From: Owenia fusiformis
Lineage: Eukaryota; Annelida; Polychaeta; Sabellida; Oweniidae
Direction of reading: 5' to 3'
Assembly (NCBI GenBank): GCA_903813345.2
Contig: CAIIXF020000002.1
Span: forward strand, 25,742,455 to 25,806,454
Length of the DNA stretch: 64,000 nucleotides
In this document: piece after piece, positions 47,813 through 58,594 of the stretch
Layout: each line of letters begins with the position of its first letter
How positions within the stretch are numbered: position 1 is the first letter of the stretch
Notes under the pieces: generated by a model
Database searches by the model: none
Seen by the model: only the letters and a program-made list of their open reading frames with translations
Told to the model about the DNA's origin: nothing
Program-made: the position numbers and the translations under genes

Positions 47813-50800
47813 ATGTCTGATACAGATGAGGATGCATTTGCAAGTGCAGATGAAGGAGATGTTAGTACATCCATTGACAAACCAAAACCAACCTTACAAA
47901 AACCAGATGAATCCGGGGACAGTTCTGACAAATTGAATGTCCAATCACAATCAGACATTAAGAAAAATATTGACCAATCAGAAGGTGCTATAAGCAAAAC
48001 ATCTGACCAATCACAAGGCAAGAAATCTGACCAATCACAAGGCAAGAAATCTTCACCCAAGAGTGATTCTGCTGTGTCACAGACAAAAGGCAAAAAAGGA
48101 AGGAATAAAAAATCTAAAAATAAAAAAGGAAAGGGAAATGATGCAATTGAAAAGGAAACTGAAAAAGAAGAGAATAAGCATGTGGCTGAATCTGAAACTA
48201 AATCTCCAAGATCTGATAATTTGGACACAAACATATGTGAAAATGTAGAATCAGTGAAAGAAGATATAAAAGACAATGAAATAACAGAGTCCACTACTGA
48301 TTCAAACCCAACTGATAAAATTGACGATTCTGAAGATAAAACTGATAAAATTAACTTAAAAGATGATGGACAAGAGGCCAAAGAAAATATATCTTCTGAC
48401 CTGCAGGAACTATTAAGTCCCCAGAAGGAGGAAATTCCAAGAGATACAACTCCAACAAGGAAAATTCAAAGGCGATCTGTGAAAGAAGATGGGGGTGATA
48501 TCGAGCATAGTGAAAAGGAAGAGAATATTCTAGAAAGGTTATCAGGTGCCGCCACCTCTTTTGATACGACACATACTGATGTAGAAGAGAATGTTTTGGA
48601 TAAACTTTCAGGTGCTGCAAATGCAAAAGAAAAGGTAACGTCACCAAATGAGCTTTCTTGATCAATAATGTTTTTAATGTACATGTATGTTTGTTATATG
48701 AACTTGATTAACTCGAATGCAAGCAGGCCTTGAGTAGAGGATATTTGGTATTGGAGCCAAATAAATGTTGAGATATTATGGTCCAAACTTGGGAAGTTGT
48801 TAACAGAAAACTTTACAAACAAGACTTCTGCACTTTTTCAAAATGTCAAAGAAACCTTCAGATTAATACATGTAGCAACATAGTATAATGGTCATGACAT
48901 ATTGTTTATATGGTCTCCAACTTTTTTGTGGATGGTGCTCGGCAGTTTGTGTTCGGCAGTTGGTGTTCGGCATTCAGAGTTAAGTGTCTGTAACAAATGG
49001 GACGTGGTGACATTTTGCTATATGAGAGCATCGCTGGAGAGATCAGTTTTTAATACTATGAAAATTAAAACCATCATCAACTCTCTCATTGAAATAAATG
49101 TTTTATATTCCTTTTCCTTTTCAGAGTGGAGGCTGGGGGTGGGGATGGGGAGGTTCAATTCTTTCAACAGCAGCCACATCTGTGTCAACATTTACAAACC
49201 AGTTAGAAGAGGGTTTCAGTACAGTTCTTGAGACGGTAGAATCCAGCCTTGGTGTTCCTGATCCTGATGAGATTGCCAGAATACAAAAAGCTAAGAATGA
49301 ATCCCCAGTTAATGAGGACTCTAATGGTGCTGTCAGTTCTACAAGTGGTAAGCAATGGGGAAGTTTCATGGTGTTAGGGTTTCAAGGTAAACCCTAACGA
49401 TGGGAATTTTGAAGGTGTATAGCGGAATATGTGATGATTCAAAAATTCGCTTTTATTTGAAAATGGCAGGAAATTTGAATATTTGGGAAATATAAAGCTG
49501 ACAACTTTAAAAAAATTTCCTTTCAAACATCTCTATGTTTTGATGTCATGAACAATAGTAAATTAATGATAGAAACATATTTTCAAACTTTGCATGGGGC
49601 CTTTGAATGAGTGAGGGTGCATGATTCCATCGATATATAGGTCATTTTGCTTTTGAAATGCTTTTCACACATGGTAAATTATAAAAAGAAGTAAAATTGA
49701 ATTTGCATTCTGCAAGGTGAAGTGTTTGTCTGGATATTTAGACCTGGACAAAATGAAGACCACATTAGCCCTTGAGACAACCCATGTTCTGATTGGTCAG
49801 AAAGTGTTAATGCATTCCTTGCTGTGTGAGAAAATATTAATCAATTATTAAAGGTTGTTCATTTAATTTTATAAAATATCAAGAAAAACATTGTTATGTG
49901 TGCATGTGCACATATCAATACAGTATGAATAATGAAAAGATGCACTGCCAAAAATGCAATTTGATTAACAACAAAAATGTCAAAATCCAAATAGAATCAA
50001 TTTTTTAACAATTTCAGATGCTGATGAAGAAAATGAGGAAGAAGAGGATGTTGTCGCTAAGCAACCAGAAAAGGCTGCTCCCGTTGAAGAAGATAAGGCA
50101 GCTGCAAAACCAGAGAAGGAGAAAGACAATGATGACTGGTTTGGAAGTTGGGGTCTGTCCTCTATCAACAAGGTTGTTGAGAAGACAGTCAATACAGTGG
50201 AGAAAACGGTGAGACATATTTTGTCTTGACTCAAGACTGTGTACCCCACCCTGTGTTCTTCACCTTCCCAACACAACACAAGGGAAGCTAAAGTACAGAG
50301 GGGGGGGGGGGGGGGTGATATAAGATAATTATCAGTGTACTGTGTATAGAGAACTTTGGTTTAAAGGAGTTGGTCTCATGTTGTACCAATTTGTGTACTT
50401 AGACAAAACCTTACTTCACACTAATAATTGTGTCATCTGTGAATGTAAACGAAGATGTTTTAACTTCACTAGTTTGTCTCAAATATACTGTAACACAAGC
50501 AATTTCAGTCAATTATATATTTATAATAATGTGGGTGAACTGTATTCTGAAAACAAGAACCTTACTTTGATTAAAGCATCAACTGTAAATAGAAAACAAT
50601 ACCCTTTGACTGCACACAAACTCATGTCAACTATGAAAAGAAAAGAAGACCCTTTTACTATGGATTTTTCATTACAGAGGCAACTTTGTACTACTAATAA
50701 GATGCTTTAACTTCACCTGTATTTTCTTTAGGGCATGACTCTGGTGAGTGGTAGCATTGATGTACTCGAGACTGTAGGGAAGAAGACATATGATGTTGTC

Positions 50801-53800
50801 ACAAAGCCAGACCCTGGATTGAAGAAAACAAGACAGATGTTGGATGGTGGTGACAAGCCAAACCTATCTTCTGTAAGTACATCAGCTGAAGTACATGTCC
50901 CTTAGTGGCCATGTTAACAATAAATTGAAGGCCTCTTTATTATTATCATCACACTTTTAAAAAGTGCTGTACTCAAAGTTAGTTATTGTCATCTTGTACT
51001 ACTGGGCGTTCCCGAGTGTGGGTGGCCAAGTGACAGAGAAAATCTTGTCATCAAAATTACATGAAAACTGCTCATCTGTTCAATTTGAAATTCTTACCAA
51101 TGCAAGAGCAGACCAATGCCAGATATAGATGAGATGTCCTATAATACAGTAGTACAGTAAAACTTGTGTGTGGAATGCCCTTAGTTCTGCTAAAAATTGA
51201 TTCACTGATGAAGTGTTTCACTTGACAGGTTTTACTGTATATTCACATTGGCTTGTAATAAAATAGCATGTTTCATACCTTTTACTTATTGTCAACCTGC
51301 AGATGCTGCGCCAAGCTAAGGATGAGAATGAGCAGAGGTCCAAGATGGAAGAAGAGGATGCAGAGGCAAGACAGGCACACTTTGGGACATTGTTTGATGA
51401 GTACAAAGGTAAGAGGATTTTGGTTGCCATAGATACAGTTAAAGATACATACAGAATGTCAAAGAGAGGCTCAAGGAATTGTTTATCATGTTAGATGATA
51501 CAGTTAAAAATTCAATTTTTTTGTGATTTCTTCAAAAAATACAATGATACCATGAAAATTGTGCAAAAAGACTTAGTCAGTCAATAATGATGACTTATGT
51601 TTTCATATTTCAATTTGAGTTCCTTAACTACCATCTGACCTACGACTGTAAAAATTTGTAAAAATGTAATGAATTTGAAGATAAATACAGGTTCAGTGTT
51701 CTCCATATAACATATAACAATTGTCATTACGAAATTTTAGATGAAAAAAATTGAATTGAAATTCCATGTGTAATCACATATTCTAGGTCTGGTCCACCTT
51801 GAAGCCCTAGAGATGTTATCTAACCAGTGTGAGGTCAAAGTTCAAAGTCTGCTTGGTGCCCTACCACAAGATAAAATCTCTTCACTCAAGCCAGACCTGA
51901 TTGCTATCAAGGAGGCATTTGAAATTGAAGACTTGGATGATGATGACGAAGGTAATGTTGAACTTGAAGAGAATTTTTTTCATGAATCTTGGTGTTTCAG
52001 TCAAAGGGTTGAAATAGGATTAGCTAATTAACAAAAAAATCTTACAGTAATTCAATTGAATTTGGAGAAGTTGAGAAAAAATTAAACTTTTGTCAGTTTT
52101 TCCATAGAAAATAATGATAATACTCCAGCACTGTCAAAACTATACTGCCATCTATTGGTATTTATTACCTATTACCAAGTGCTCAAATGCAACAAAAATA
52201 TATCCTTGGGAAGACAACATAATTTCCACACCATTTTGTTTATTTCAGATATGGATGAGCATGATTTTGAACAGATACTCTCAGAGCACTTCTCTGAACT
52301 TCATATAGATGGCGTATCTCCCAGTAAACTCATAAATGTAAGTTTCATAAATATGGTTATTTTCAAAAGTAATACCTGCAACTTGAGAAAACACATGAAA
52401 ATAAACCAGAACCTTGGTACAGCATTTTTATTATTATGATCTTGGCAACCACATGTACTAAGCAACCACATGTACCACTTGTACTAAGCAACCACATGTG
52501 CTAAGCAACCACATGAATTAAGCAACCACATGTACTAAGCAACCACGTGTACTAAGCAACCACATGTAAAGCAACTACATCTACTTAGCAACCACATGTT
52601 CGGTACTAGGACTGTAGCTAATTCATGTTATGAGTGTGAAACTTGTGTATTTGTAGGTTCAGAAAAATATCAGGGATGGCTTAGAAGGATGTGCACAGTC
52701 AGAGGAAGAAGATGCTGTAAATAAAGACTGCAAGGTAAGTTCCAAACTTTGCATTGCATTTGTGAGAGTACTTTGATTAGAATAAAATTAGACCAACACT
52801 CATAAAAAATCAGTTACCACTAACAGATAATGTAGGTTGATCTACATAAATGTTATGGTGACTTACATATTTTTTATTCATTTTTTATTATTGGTTTATG
52901 CAATCTTACATATAAAATACTTGTATATATCAATCACCTATAACAGACATATTTTAATTAATTGCATAATTATGATTACATCATCTTCTAGGAGATTCAC
53001 AAAGTTGGTATCCAAGCATTGGCTGAGTTGACAGCTAGGTCAGTGGAGCAATTCAAGAAAATAGGGGAGCTGGCACTTCTACACAAAGACAACGTTACAA
53101 ACTTCACTGTCAGAGCAAAGACAATTGCAAAGTAAGAATGCACTTTAATGCTGATTTAAATAATTAGGAATGGGCGCTATTTTTTCGTATGAATTTTTGT
53201 TTACTACCTATGAAACTGAACAATAGGTCAGGGGCATGGCCAGGATCTGAAATTAGACATGGCAAATTTAAATAGGTGAGGCAAATTTAAATAGGTGAGG
53301 CAAATTTAAATAGGTGAGGCAAATTTAAATAGGTGAGGCAAATTTGAATAGGTGAGGCAAATTTAAATAGGTAAGGCAAATTGAAATAGGTGAGGCAAAT
53401 TGAAATAGGTGAGGCAAATTTAAATAGGTGAGGCAAATTTAAATAGGTAAGGCAAATTTAAATAGGTGAGGCAAATTGAAATAGGTGAGGCAAATTTAAA
53501 GAGGTGAGGCAAATTTAAAGAGGTGAGGCAAGAATTGATATAAAGCAATCATAATACTAGACTTTATTTTCACTGTTTCAATTGAATATGTGTCTACATA
53601 ATATTTTTTCTGTATTGTTTCAGTGTTACTAGGGCTCTTTGTACAGAAGTGGGAATCTTATCAGTGAAGTTCTCCCAGACTCTCAACACAGCGGCCAACA
53701 AATCAGACAACCCTGATTCTGTAAATCCTCTCATTACTAACATATACCTTGAGGTAAGTGAAGCATTGACACAGGAGAGAATGTAAAATGTTGGGAACAA

Positions 53801-54294
53801 TCTTTTAAAAAAGCAAGCAAATGTTGCCCTTATAATTATGTCACCACAGTCTCTTACATTTTGTGGATGGTGTTCGGTGGTTGGTGTTTGATGGTCAACA
53901 TTTGACAGTTGGCGTCTGTAACAAATGGCATGTAGTGATATTTTGCATGTTAATGCCTTGCCAAAATTTTATTTTCTGAAAAAAGGAATGGAGAATCTGT
54001 ATTAGCGAAGACTTAAGAAAAAAAATATCCCAAATCTTTTCATTTTTGTGGCAAGATACCCTTAAAAATCAAGGAATTGTTCTGAAATTATGTCTAAACC
54101 TTTGGCTCATTAAAAAGAGGTTTAGCATGGAATGCTTAGAGCAAGCAATACTATAAGACTGTGACAATTCCACTTCCCTCATGGTTAATCTTCCATTGTT
54201 ACATTTACAGGCTACAAACAGCAGTACATACATACAGGATGCCTTCCAACTGCTCCTGCCAATACTCCAGCAGGCCACACTGGAGAAAGAGTAG
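47813..54294 (+). CDS. FAM114A: FAM114A-family protein (FAM114A1/NOXP20-like)
   Basis: Eleven coding exons: 47813-48634, 49125-49347, 50018-50208, 50732-50872, 51303-51408, 51787-51951, 52249-52337, 52657-52734, 52992-53131, 53624-53753 and 54211-54294, 722 residues; the human paralogs have about 505-563. Exon 1 is a long Lys/Glu/Ser-rich disordered region with DQSQGKK repeats and two NI/VLxxLSGAA motifs. The conserved core starts with SGGWGWGWGGSILSTAATSV and SLGVPDPDE, then DDWFGSWGLSSINKVVEKTV and GMTLVSGSIDVLETVGKKTY. HFGTLFDEYKGLVHLEALEM, the helical GIQALAELTARSVEQFKKIG and a C-terminal segment ending LLPILQQATLEKE complete it. The family is linked to vesicle and Golgi trafficking in vertebrates, but biochemistry is limited. 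It is longer than usual because of exon 1. Whether it is FAM114A1 or A2 cannot be decided; an invertebrate pre-duplicate gene is likely. Confidence 0.92.
48890..49015. repeat. Dispersed repeat copy in FAM114A intron 1
   Basis: CTCCAACTTTTTTGTGGATG, repeated GTGTTCGGCAGTT, then CTGTAACAAATGGGACGTGG and TGACATTTTG. Related to 1070-1190, 40660-40800 and 53835-53950. Confidence 0.5.
52444..52605. repeat. 17-bp tandem repeat in FAM114A intron 7
   Basis: Eight to nine units of AGCAACCACATGTACTA with minor variation. It is intronic and non-coding. Confidence 0.8.
53261..53530. repeat. 19-bp minisatellite in FAM114A intron 9
   Basis: About fourteen units of GGCAAATTTAAATAGGTGA with GAAAT and AAAGAG variants. 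It follows directly on GGGGCATGGCCAGGATCTGA, which resembles the end of the GGGCGTAGCCAGG-type element. Confidence 0.85.
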
Positions 54295-54352
54295 ACTTTA
54301 ATAGGGATTTATATATAGTAGGGCGAGGGTATACATCAGTGCACATCATGAA

Positions 54353-54590
54353 AGCCTTCAAATAGCAGTAACAAATATGCAGGGCACCTTCCAACTTCCA
54401 GTCCCACAACAAAGTATAAGTCAAACTTGAGAGAGTAGATTCTTGTATGCTTAAGGTGGGGATACATATATGTATATTAGTTTACTCCATGAAAGTCTAC
54501 AAACAGTAGAAAATGCATCCAGGGCACCTTCCAGCTTCTACTCCTTGTAACCCAAAATAAGACAAACTGGAGAGAGTAGATTCAAACAAG
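54353..54590 (+). pseudogene. Two decayed tandem copies of FAM114A terminal exon
   Basis: Segments starting about 54353 and 54497 resemble the last coding exon at 54211: TGCAGGGCACCTTCCAACTTC and CCAGGGCACCTTCCAGCTTC against ACAGGATGCCTTCCAACTGC. Each ends with GAGAGAGTAGATTC, the equivalent of the GAGAAAGAGTAGAC stop region. The period is about 144 bases. Frames are disrupted and the copies lie beyond the stop codon, probably inside the 3' UTR. Confidence 0.65.
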
Positions 54591-55449
54591 ATCTTATGTA
54601 TTATGTTAGTGGAAGGGTTCTCCGAGCAAGGTTCTCCAGCTGCAGTAACATGGATTGAGTACAAACTCAGGGTATGACTCCTTAGTCATGTCCACTAGCA
54701 TATGGATAGTGTTTAAGGATTTAAGCACTGAACTCAATGTTTTATTTGCAAAATACATCACAAGTAGATGGTTCCTTCCTTAAACCAAGAATGAAAGTCG
54801 AGGTTTAAGGAAGCATCGATTAATCCATAAGTGATATATTTTACAAGCAAAGCTGCATGGTTATATGTATGAATATGTTAAACTGAAGATCTGAACTCTT
54901 TAAAGGTTAGCTTATTCCCATCTTGGATAAGCAAAAATAAATCATTGATGTAATTGACACAATAAATACCATGATAAAATTATCATTTCAGATCTTTATC
55001 ATTTTTCAAGGAATTTTGTTTAAGCTTTGATACTTTAAGAAATGAACTGAAGGTTTGAACTAAAGTCTACAGTAAAAGTAAAAGATTTTGATAAATCATA
55101 ATAATATTAAACATTTTGGGTTTATTTAACACCAGAATACAGATGTTGCAGACATTGCCCATCTACCTGTATGAACACAATAAATAGGTACTGTATGCCA
55201 AAATGGTATAGTGACAGTTGAAATTCAGGAATCGTGAACAATATATTTTTGGTGACAGGCCCATAGTTATCACTGAATAACATTCTTATTGATTGATTTA
55301 TTCTGCGATCACAGTATGGGTATATACAGAAAGTAGTAGTACTGTACTTGTGTATCTATATATTAAAGTGTAATATTTAAATTATCAATTATCATATTAT
55401 AATATTGTATGTAAATACTGTACAGCAAAGGTTGAATAGTAAATTCAAA

Positions 55450-55795
55450 TTGTATATTGCTGTTGTTTATACTAGGGATAACAGAATACACATTGTATAT
55501 TTCTGTTGTTTATACTAGGGATAACAGAATACACATTGTATATTGCTGTTGTTTATACTTGGAATTACACAATACACATTGTATTGCTATTGCTTTATAT
55601 GAGGATAACAGAATACACAAATCGCTATTGTTTATACTAGGGATAGGAACACAATACACATTGTATTGCTGTTATTTATACTAGGGATTACACAATACAA
55701 ATTGTATTGCTGTTATTTATACTAGGGATTACACAATACAAATTGTATTGCTATTGTTTATACTAGGGACAACAGAATACATATTGTATTGTTTC
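55450..55795. repeat. Tandem repeat, about 43-bp unit
   Basis: Roughly eight units of TTGTATTGCTGTTGTTTATA, CTAGGGATAACAGAATACAC and close variants. It is non-coding. Confidence 0.8.
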
Positions 55796-55934
55796 TGTTA
55801 ATACTTGTGATAAATCATATTTATAAATTATTTTTCTAGTCTAGAATAAAGTGCAAAAAGATTGCTTTATATTAGAGTTATAGGTTAGAGCTCCTTTCAA
55901 AAATGCTGAATGTATGAAAATAACGATATACATG

Positions 55935-56232
55935 TACTGTAAAAAGCTTTAATTTGACGGCCATTTTAATTTGGATTGTTAAGAACAGCCAAATTAATTC
56001 TTCTCAAATTACGTATCATTGAGAAGTTTTTCAATATTTTGATTGGAACCCCATTTTATTACATTTTAGCTCAAATATGAAGGTAAAACCTCCCTGTGTC
56101 ACCCAAGAGTAACCTGGCCACATGACTTGCTACAGATTACAGAGAGGTGAATCCACCAAATTAAATAGCAGTCAAAATTTGCCCAATCTGCCAAATTAAA
56201 CAGCAACAAATTGAAGCAATTTACAGTAATCT
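55935..56232. mobile_element. TIR element, TACTGTAAA... termini
   Basis: TACTGTAAAAAGCTTTAATT at the left and AATTGAAGCAATTTACAGTA at the right are imperfect inverted repeats. The interior has CCAAATTAAATAGCAG, as in the element at 17752-17877. Confidence 0.5.
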
Positions 56233-57267
56233 ATGTAATTTTTGAGTTAAAAAATACCCCACTTTCATGCAACTGTTGTAATGGTTAAATCTAAGATGTA
56301 GAATGAGTTTATTCAAACTGTTATGAAGATTTATTGGAAGGGTCTTTTAAACATTATTTTGGAGATACAGTAAAACCTGTGTTTGATGAACATCTTTTTC
56401 ACTGTACGAATGCATTGCCTACACCGTTTTATTCAGAACATTGAACAAGGTTCAGTTGTGCCAAATATGACTTAAAAGTTTTAAGTCATATTTGGCACAA
56501 CTTAAAACCCATACTGGATAAATAGACTGAGCTATTAAGATTGTTTGCGTTGCCCCGTACTATTTCAATAGAGCACATTCAAACACGTGTTCACTCAGAT
56601 TAGGTGTTCACAAAGGATGTTCACTAAGACAGGTTTCTTGTAATTCATTTTTTTCCAATCATATTTTGATGAAATTAGATTAATGTGTCTTAATAGTTGA
56701 TTCATTGGCATTGGGAACATTGTGGTCACATCTTAAAATTGAACTTGGATCCGGAATAGGGTGAAACAGTAGATCATTCTGATAAATCCTGCCACCTTTT
56801 GATATTTATCAGGAAAACTTAATGGATATATGGCTGTCATTGGTTGTAGGTAAAATAGGATTAACGTATCGCTAATTTAAAAAAATACAACTTTTGACAT
56901 CATCAAGATAGCTGTAACTAATATCTCAAAGTTTCTCCGATTATCAAAAAATGGTAGGATTTATCGAAACGATCTATTGTAAACAGGCATGATGTCATGG
57001 TACTTAGGTGTATAACACCAGAAAATTACCCATGATTCTCTTATATAATCTACCTTGTACAGTTTGTACATGATTCATCATGAAATAATTATATGAAATA
57101 AATAAATCAAAAAGTTGAATATATACAAAATACTTGTTTTATTCTTGATTCACTTTCAACAGGTTTACAGGACTTTCAACATGTTCAAGACTTTTAACAT
57201 GTTCACTGGCATATACTTGGCTTACTTGTGGAACAGAGGGGCTGGAAGAAACCATAAATATACACTA

Positions 57268-57492
57268 TACAGTAAAACATGTCTAAGTGGTGGGAGGCCT
57301 TTCTTTGGTACCTCTAAAAAGTGTTCCATTTCGGAGGCCTTTGGAACCTCTAAGATGTTCCACTTGGGAGGTGTACTTATAGACTGAGGTTCATTTAACA
57401 TTAAGCCAATTGATCTTGAGACTCTGAAAAGTGCTCCACTAACGGAGGCGTTCTACTTCTAAAAGTGTTCCACTATAACAAGTTTCACTGTA
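57268..57492. mobile_element. Pogo/Tigger-like TIR element
   Basis: TACAGTAAAACATGTCTAAG at the left and CAAGTTTCACTGTA at the right. The interior holds repeated GTTCCACT and GGAGGC/TACCTCT blocks. TA borders both ends. Related to 2096-2254. Confidence 0.6.
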
Positions 57493-57774
57493 CATGCAGG
57501 GCATTCGATAAGTACTGATAATTAGATGTATTTTTAGTTCCAATATCACGAATAGTGTCTGACAAAAGACAAACAGTCTGTCTATCAATACTGATGACTG
57601 GACAGTGGACACTGTCAAAATATTAAAACATTAAACGGAAAATACTGACATTCTGACCAGTGTCAGTTAAAAAATAGACACTGTCACAATATCAAAACAT
57701 ATTGAAAAGGAAATATGGAGAATAAAAATGTTCAGCATTTTACTTGGTAGTTATTGAATGTCCTGTTAAAATAA

Positions 57775-57940
57775 AGCCATTGATCTTTGTATGAGGTGCA
57801 GGTGAATTTCTGCCTCATCTTCAGGTAAGAATCCGGACAGTCTAAGGCACTGACCCAGCCATTGATCTTTGTATGAGGTGCAGGTGAATTTCTGCCTCAT
57901 CTTCAGGTAAGAATCCGGACAGTCTAAGGCACTGACCCAG
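57775..57940. repeat. Perfect 82-bp tandem duplication
   Basis: AGCCATTGATCTTTGTATGA through GACAGTCTAAGGCACTGACC occurs twice with no difference seen between the copies. Lack of divergence implies a very recent duplication. Confidence 0.9.
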
Positions 57941-58025
57941 GTTTAATATTCAATCTAATTTGAAGCAGTATACATCAGACTGATATACTGTAACAGTCAT
58001 TTTGTTGTATATATTACTGGCAAAT

Positions 58026-58461
58026 TACCCAAATGCGAGTAGGTAGTTACCAGTTTCACCACCAGGTGGCTGATTCAGGTCAATTAACATGGTAGGTATA
58101 TAAGAAAGTTCCATTAAACTTGAATATAATCAATTTAAGTGGCTCAATTTTCATATAACCCTTATATGTCTGATACTTATACTAATGAAAATATGTCCAG
58201 TAAAGCAAAATATTATCTGTTGACTAAAAGAAAAGATATTTCATTTTTTTGTGATTTTATAGCATGGGGTCTATGGGGAATCTCCCCGAGCTAGAAGTCA
58301 CATTTTCAAAGAAAATTAATTTTTCAAAATTGATCAACACTTTTTAAAACCACATTTCTAGATGTAATTTTACATGTCGATTTCAAATATGATATTACTT
58401 TGACTGAATTTTGAATTTTTAATGACGTAAATCAAGATTATTTCTACTCGCATCTGGGTTA
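58026..58461. mobile_element. 436-bp TIR element, TACCCAAATGCGAGTAG termini
   Basis: TACCCAAATGCGAGTAG at the left and CTACTCGCATCTGGGTTA at the right, with TA at the borders. There is no coding capacity. Confidence 0.6.
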
Positions 58462-58594
58462 TTAATATTATGTACAACTTTTTTTGTTATAAAAATGTCT
58501 CAAATACCCGTCACATTTATTTCATTATCAATAAGATCAATTTTCTTTAAATATTCTCAAATTCCAAAAATAATATCTCAAGTTTAAAATTGTT

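Larger units (their letters stand above)
54295..58594. other. Convergent intergenic region FAM114A / NUP58
   Basis: No exon is supported. It contains decayed copies of the last FAM114A exon (54353-54590), a tandem repeat (55450-55795), several TIR elements and relics (55935-56232, 56440-56565, 57268-57492, 58026-58461) and an 82-bp direct duplication (57775-57940). Confidence 0.55.
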
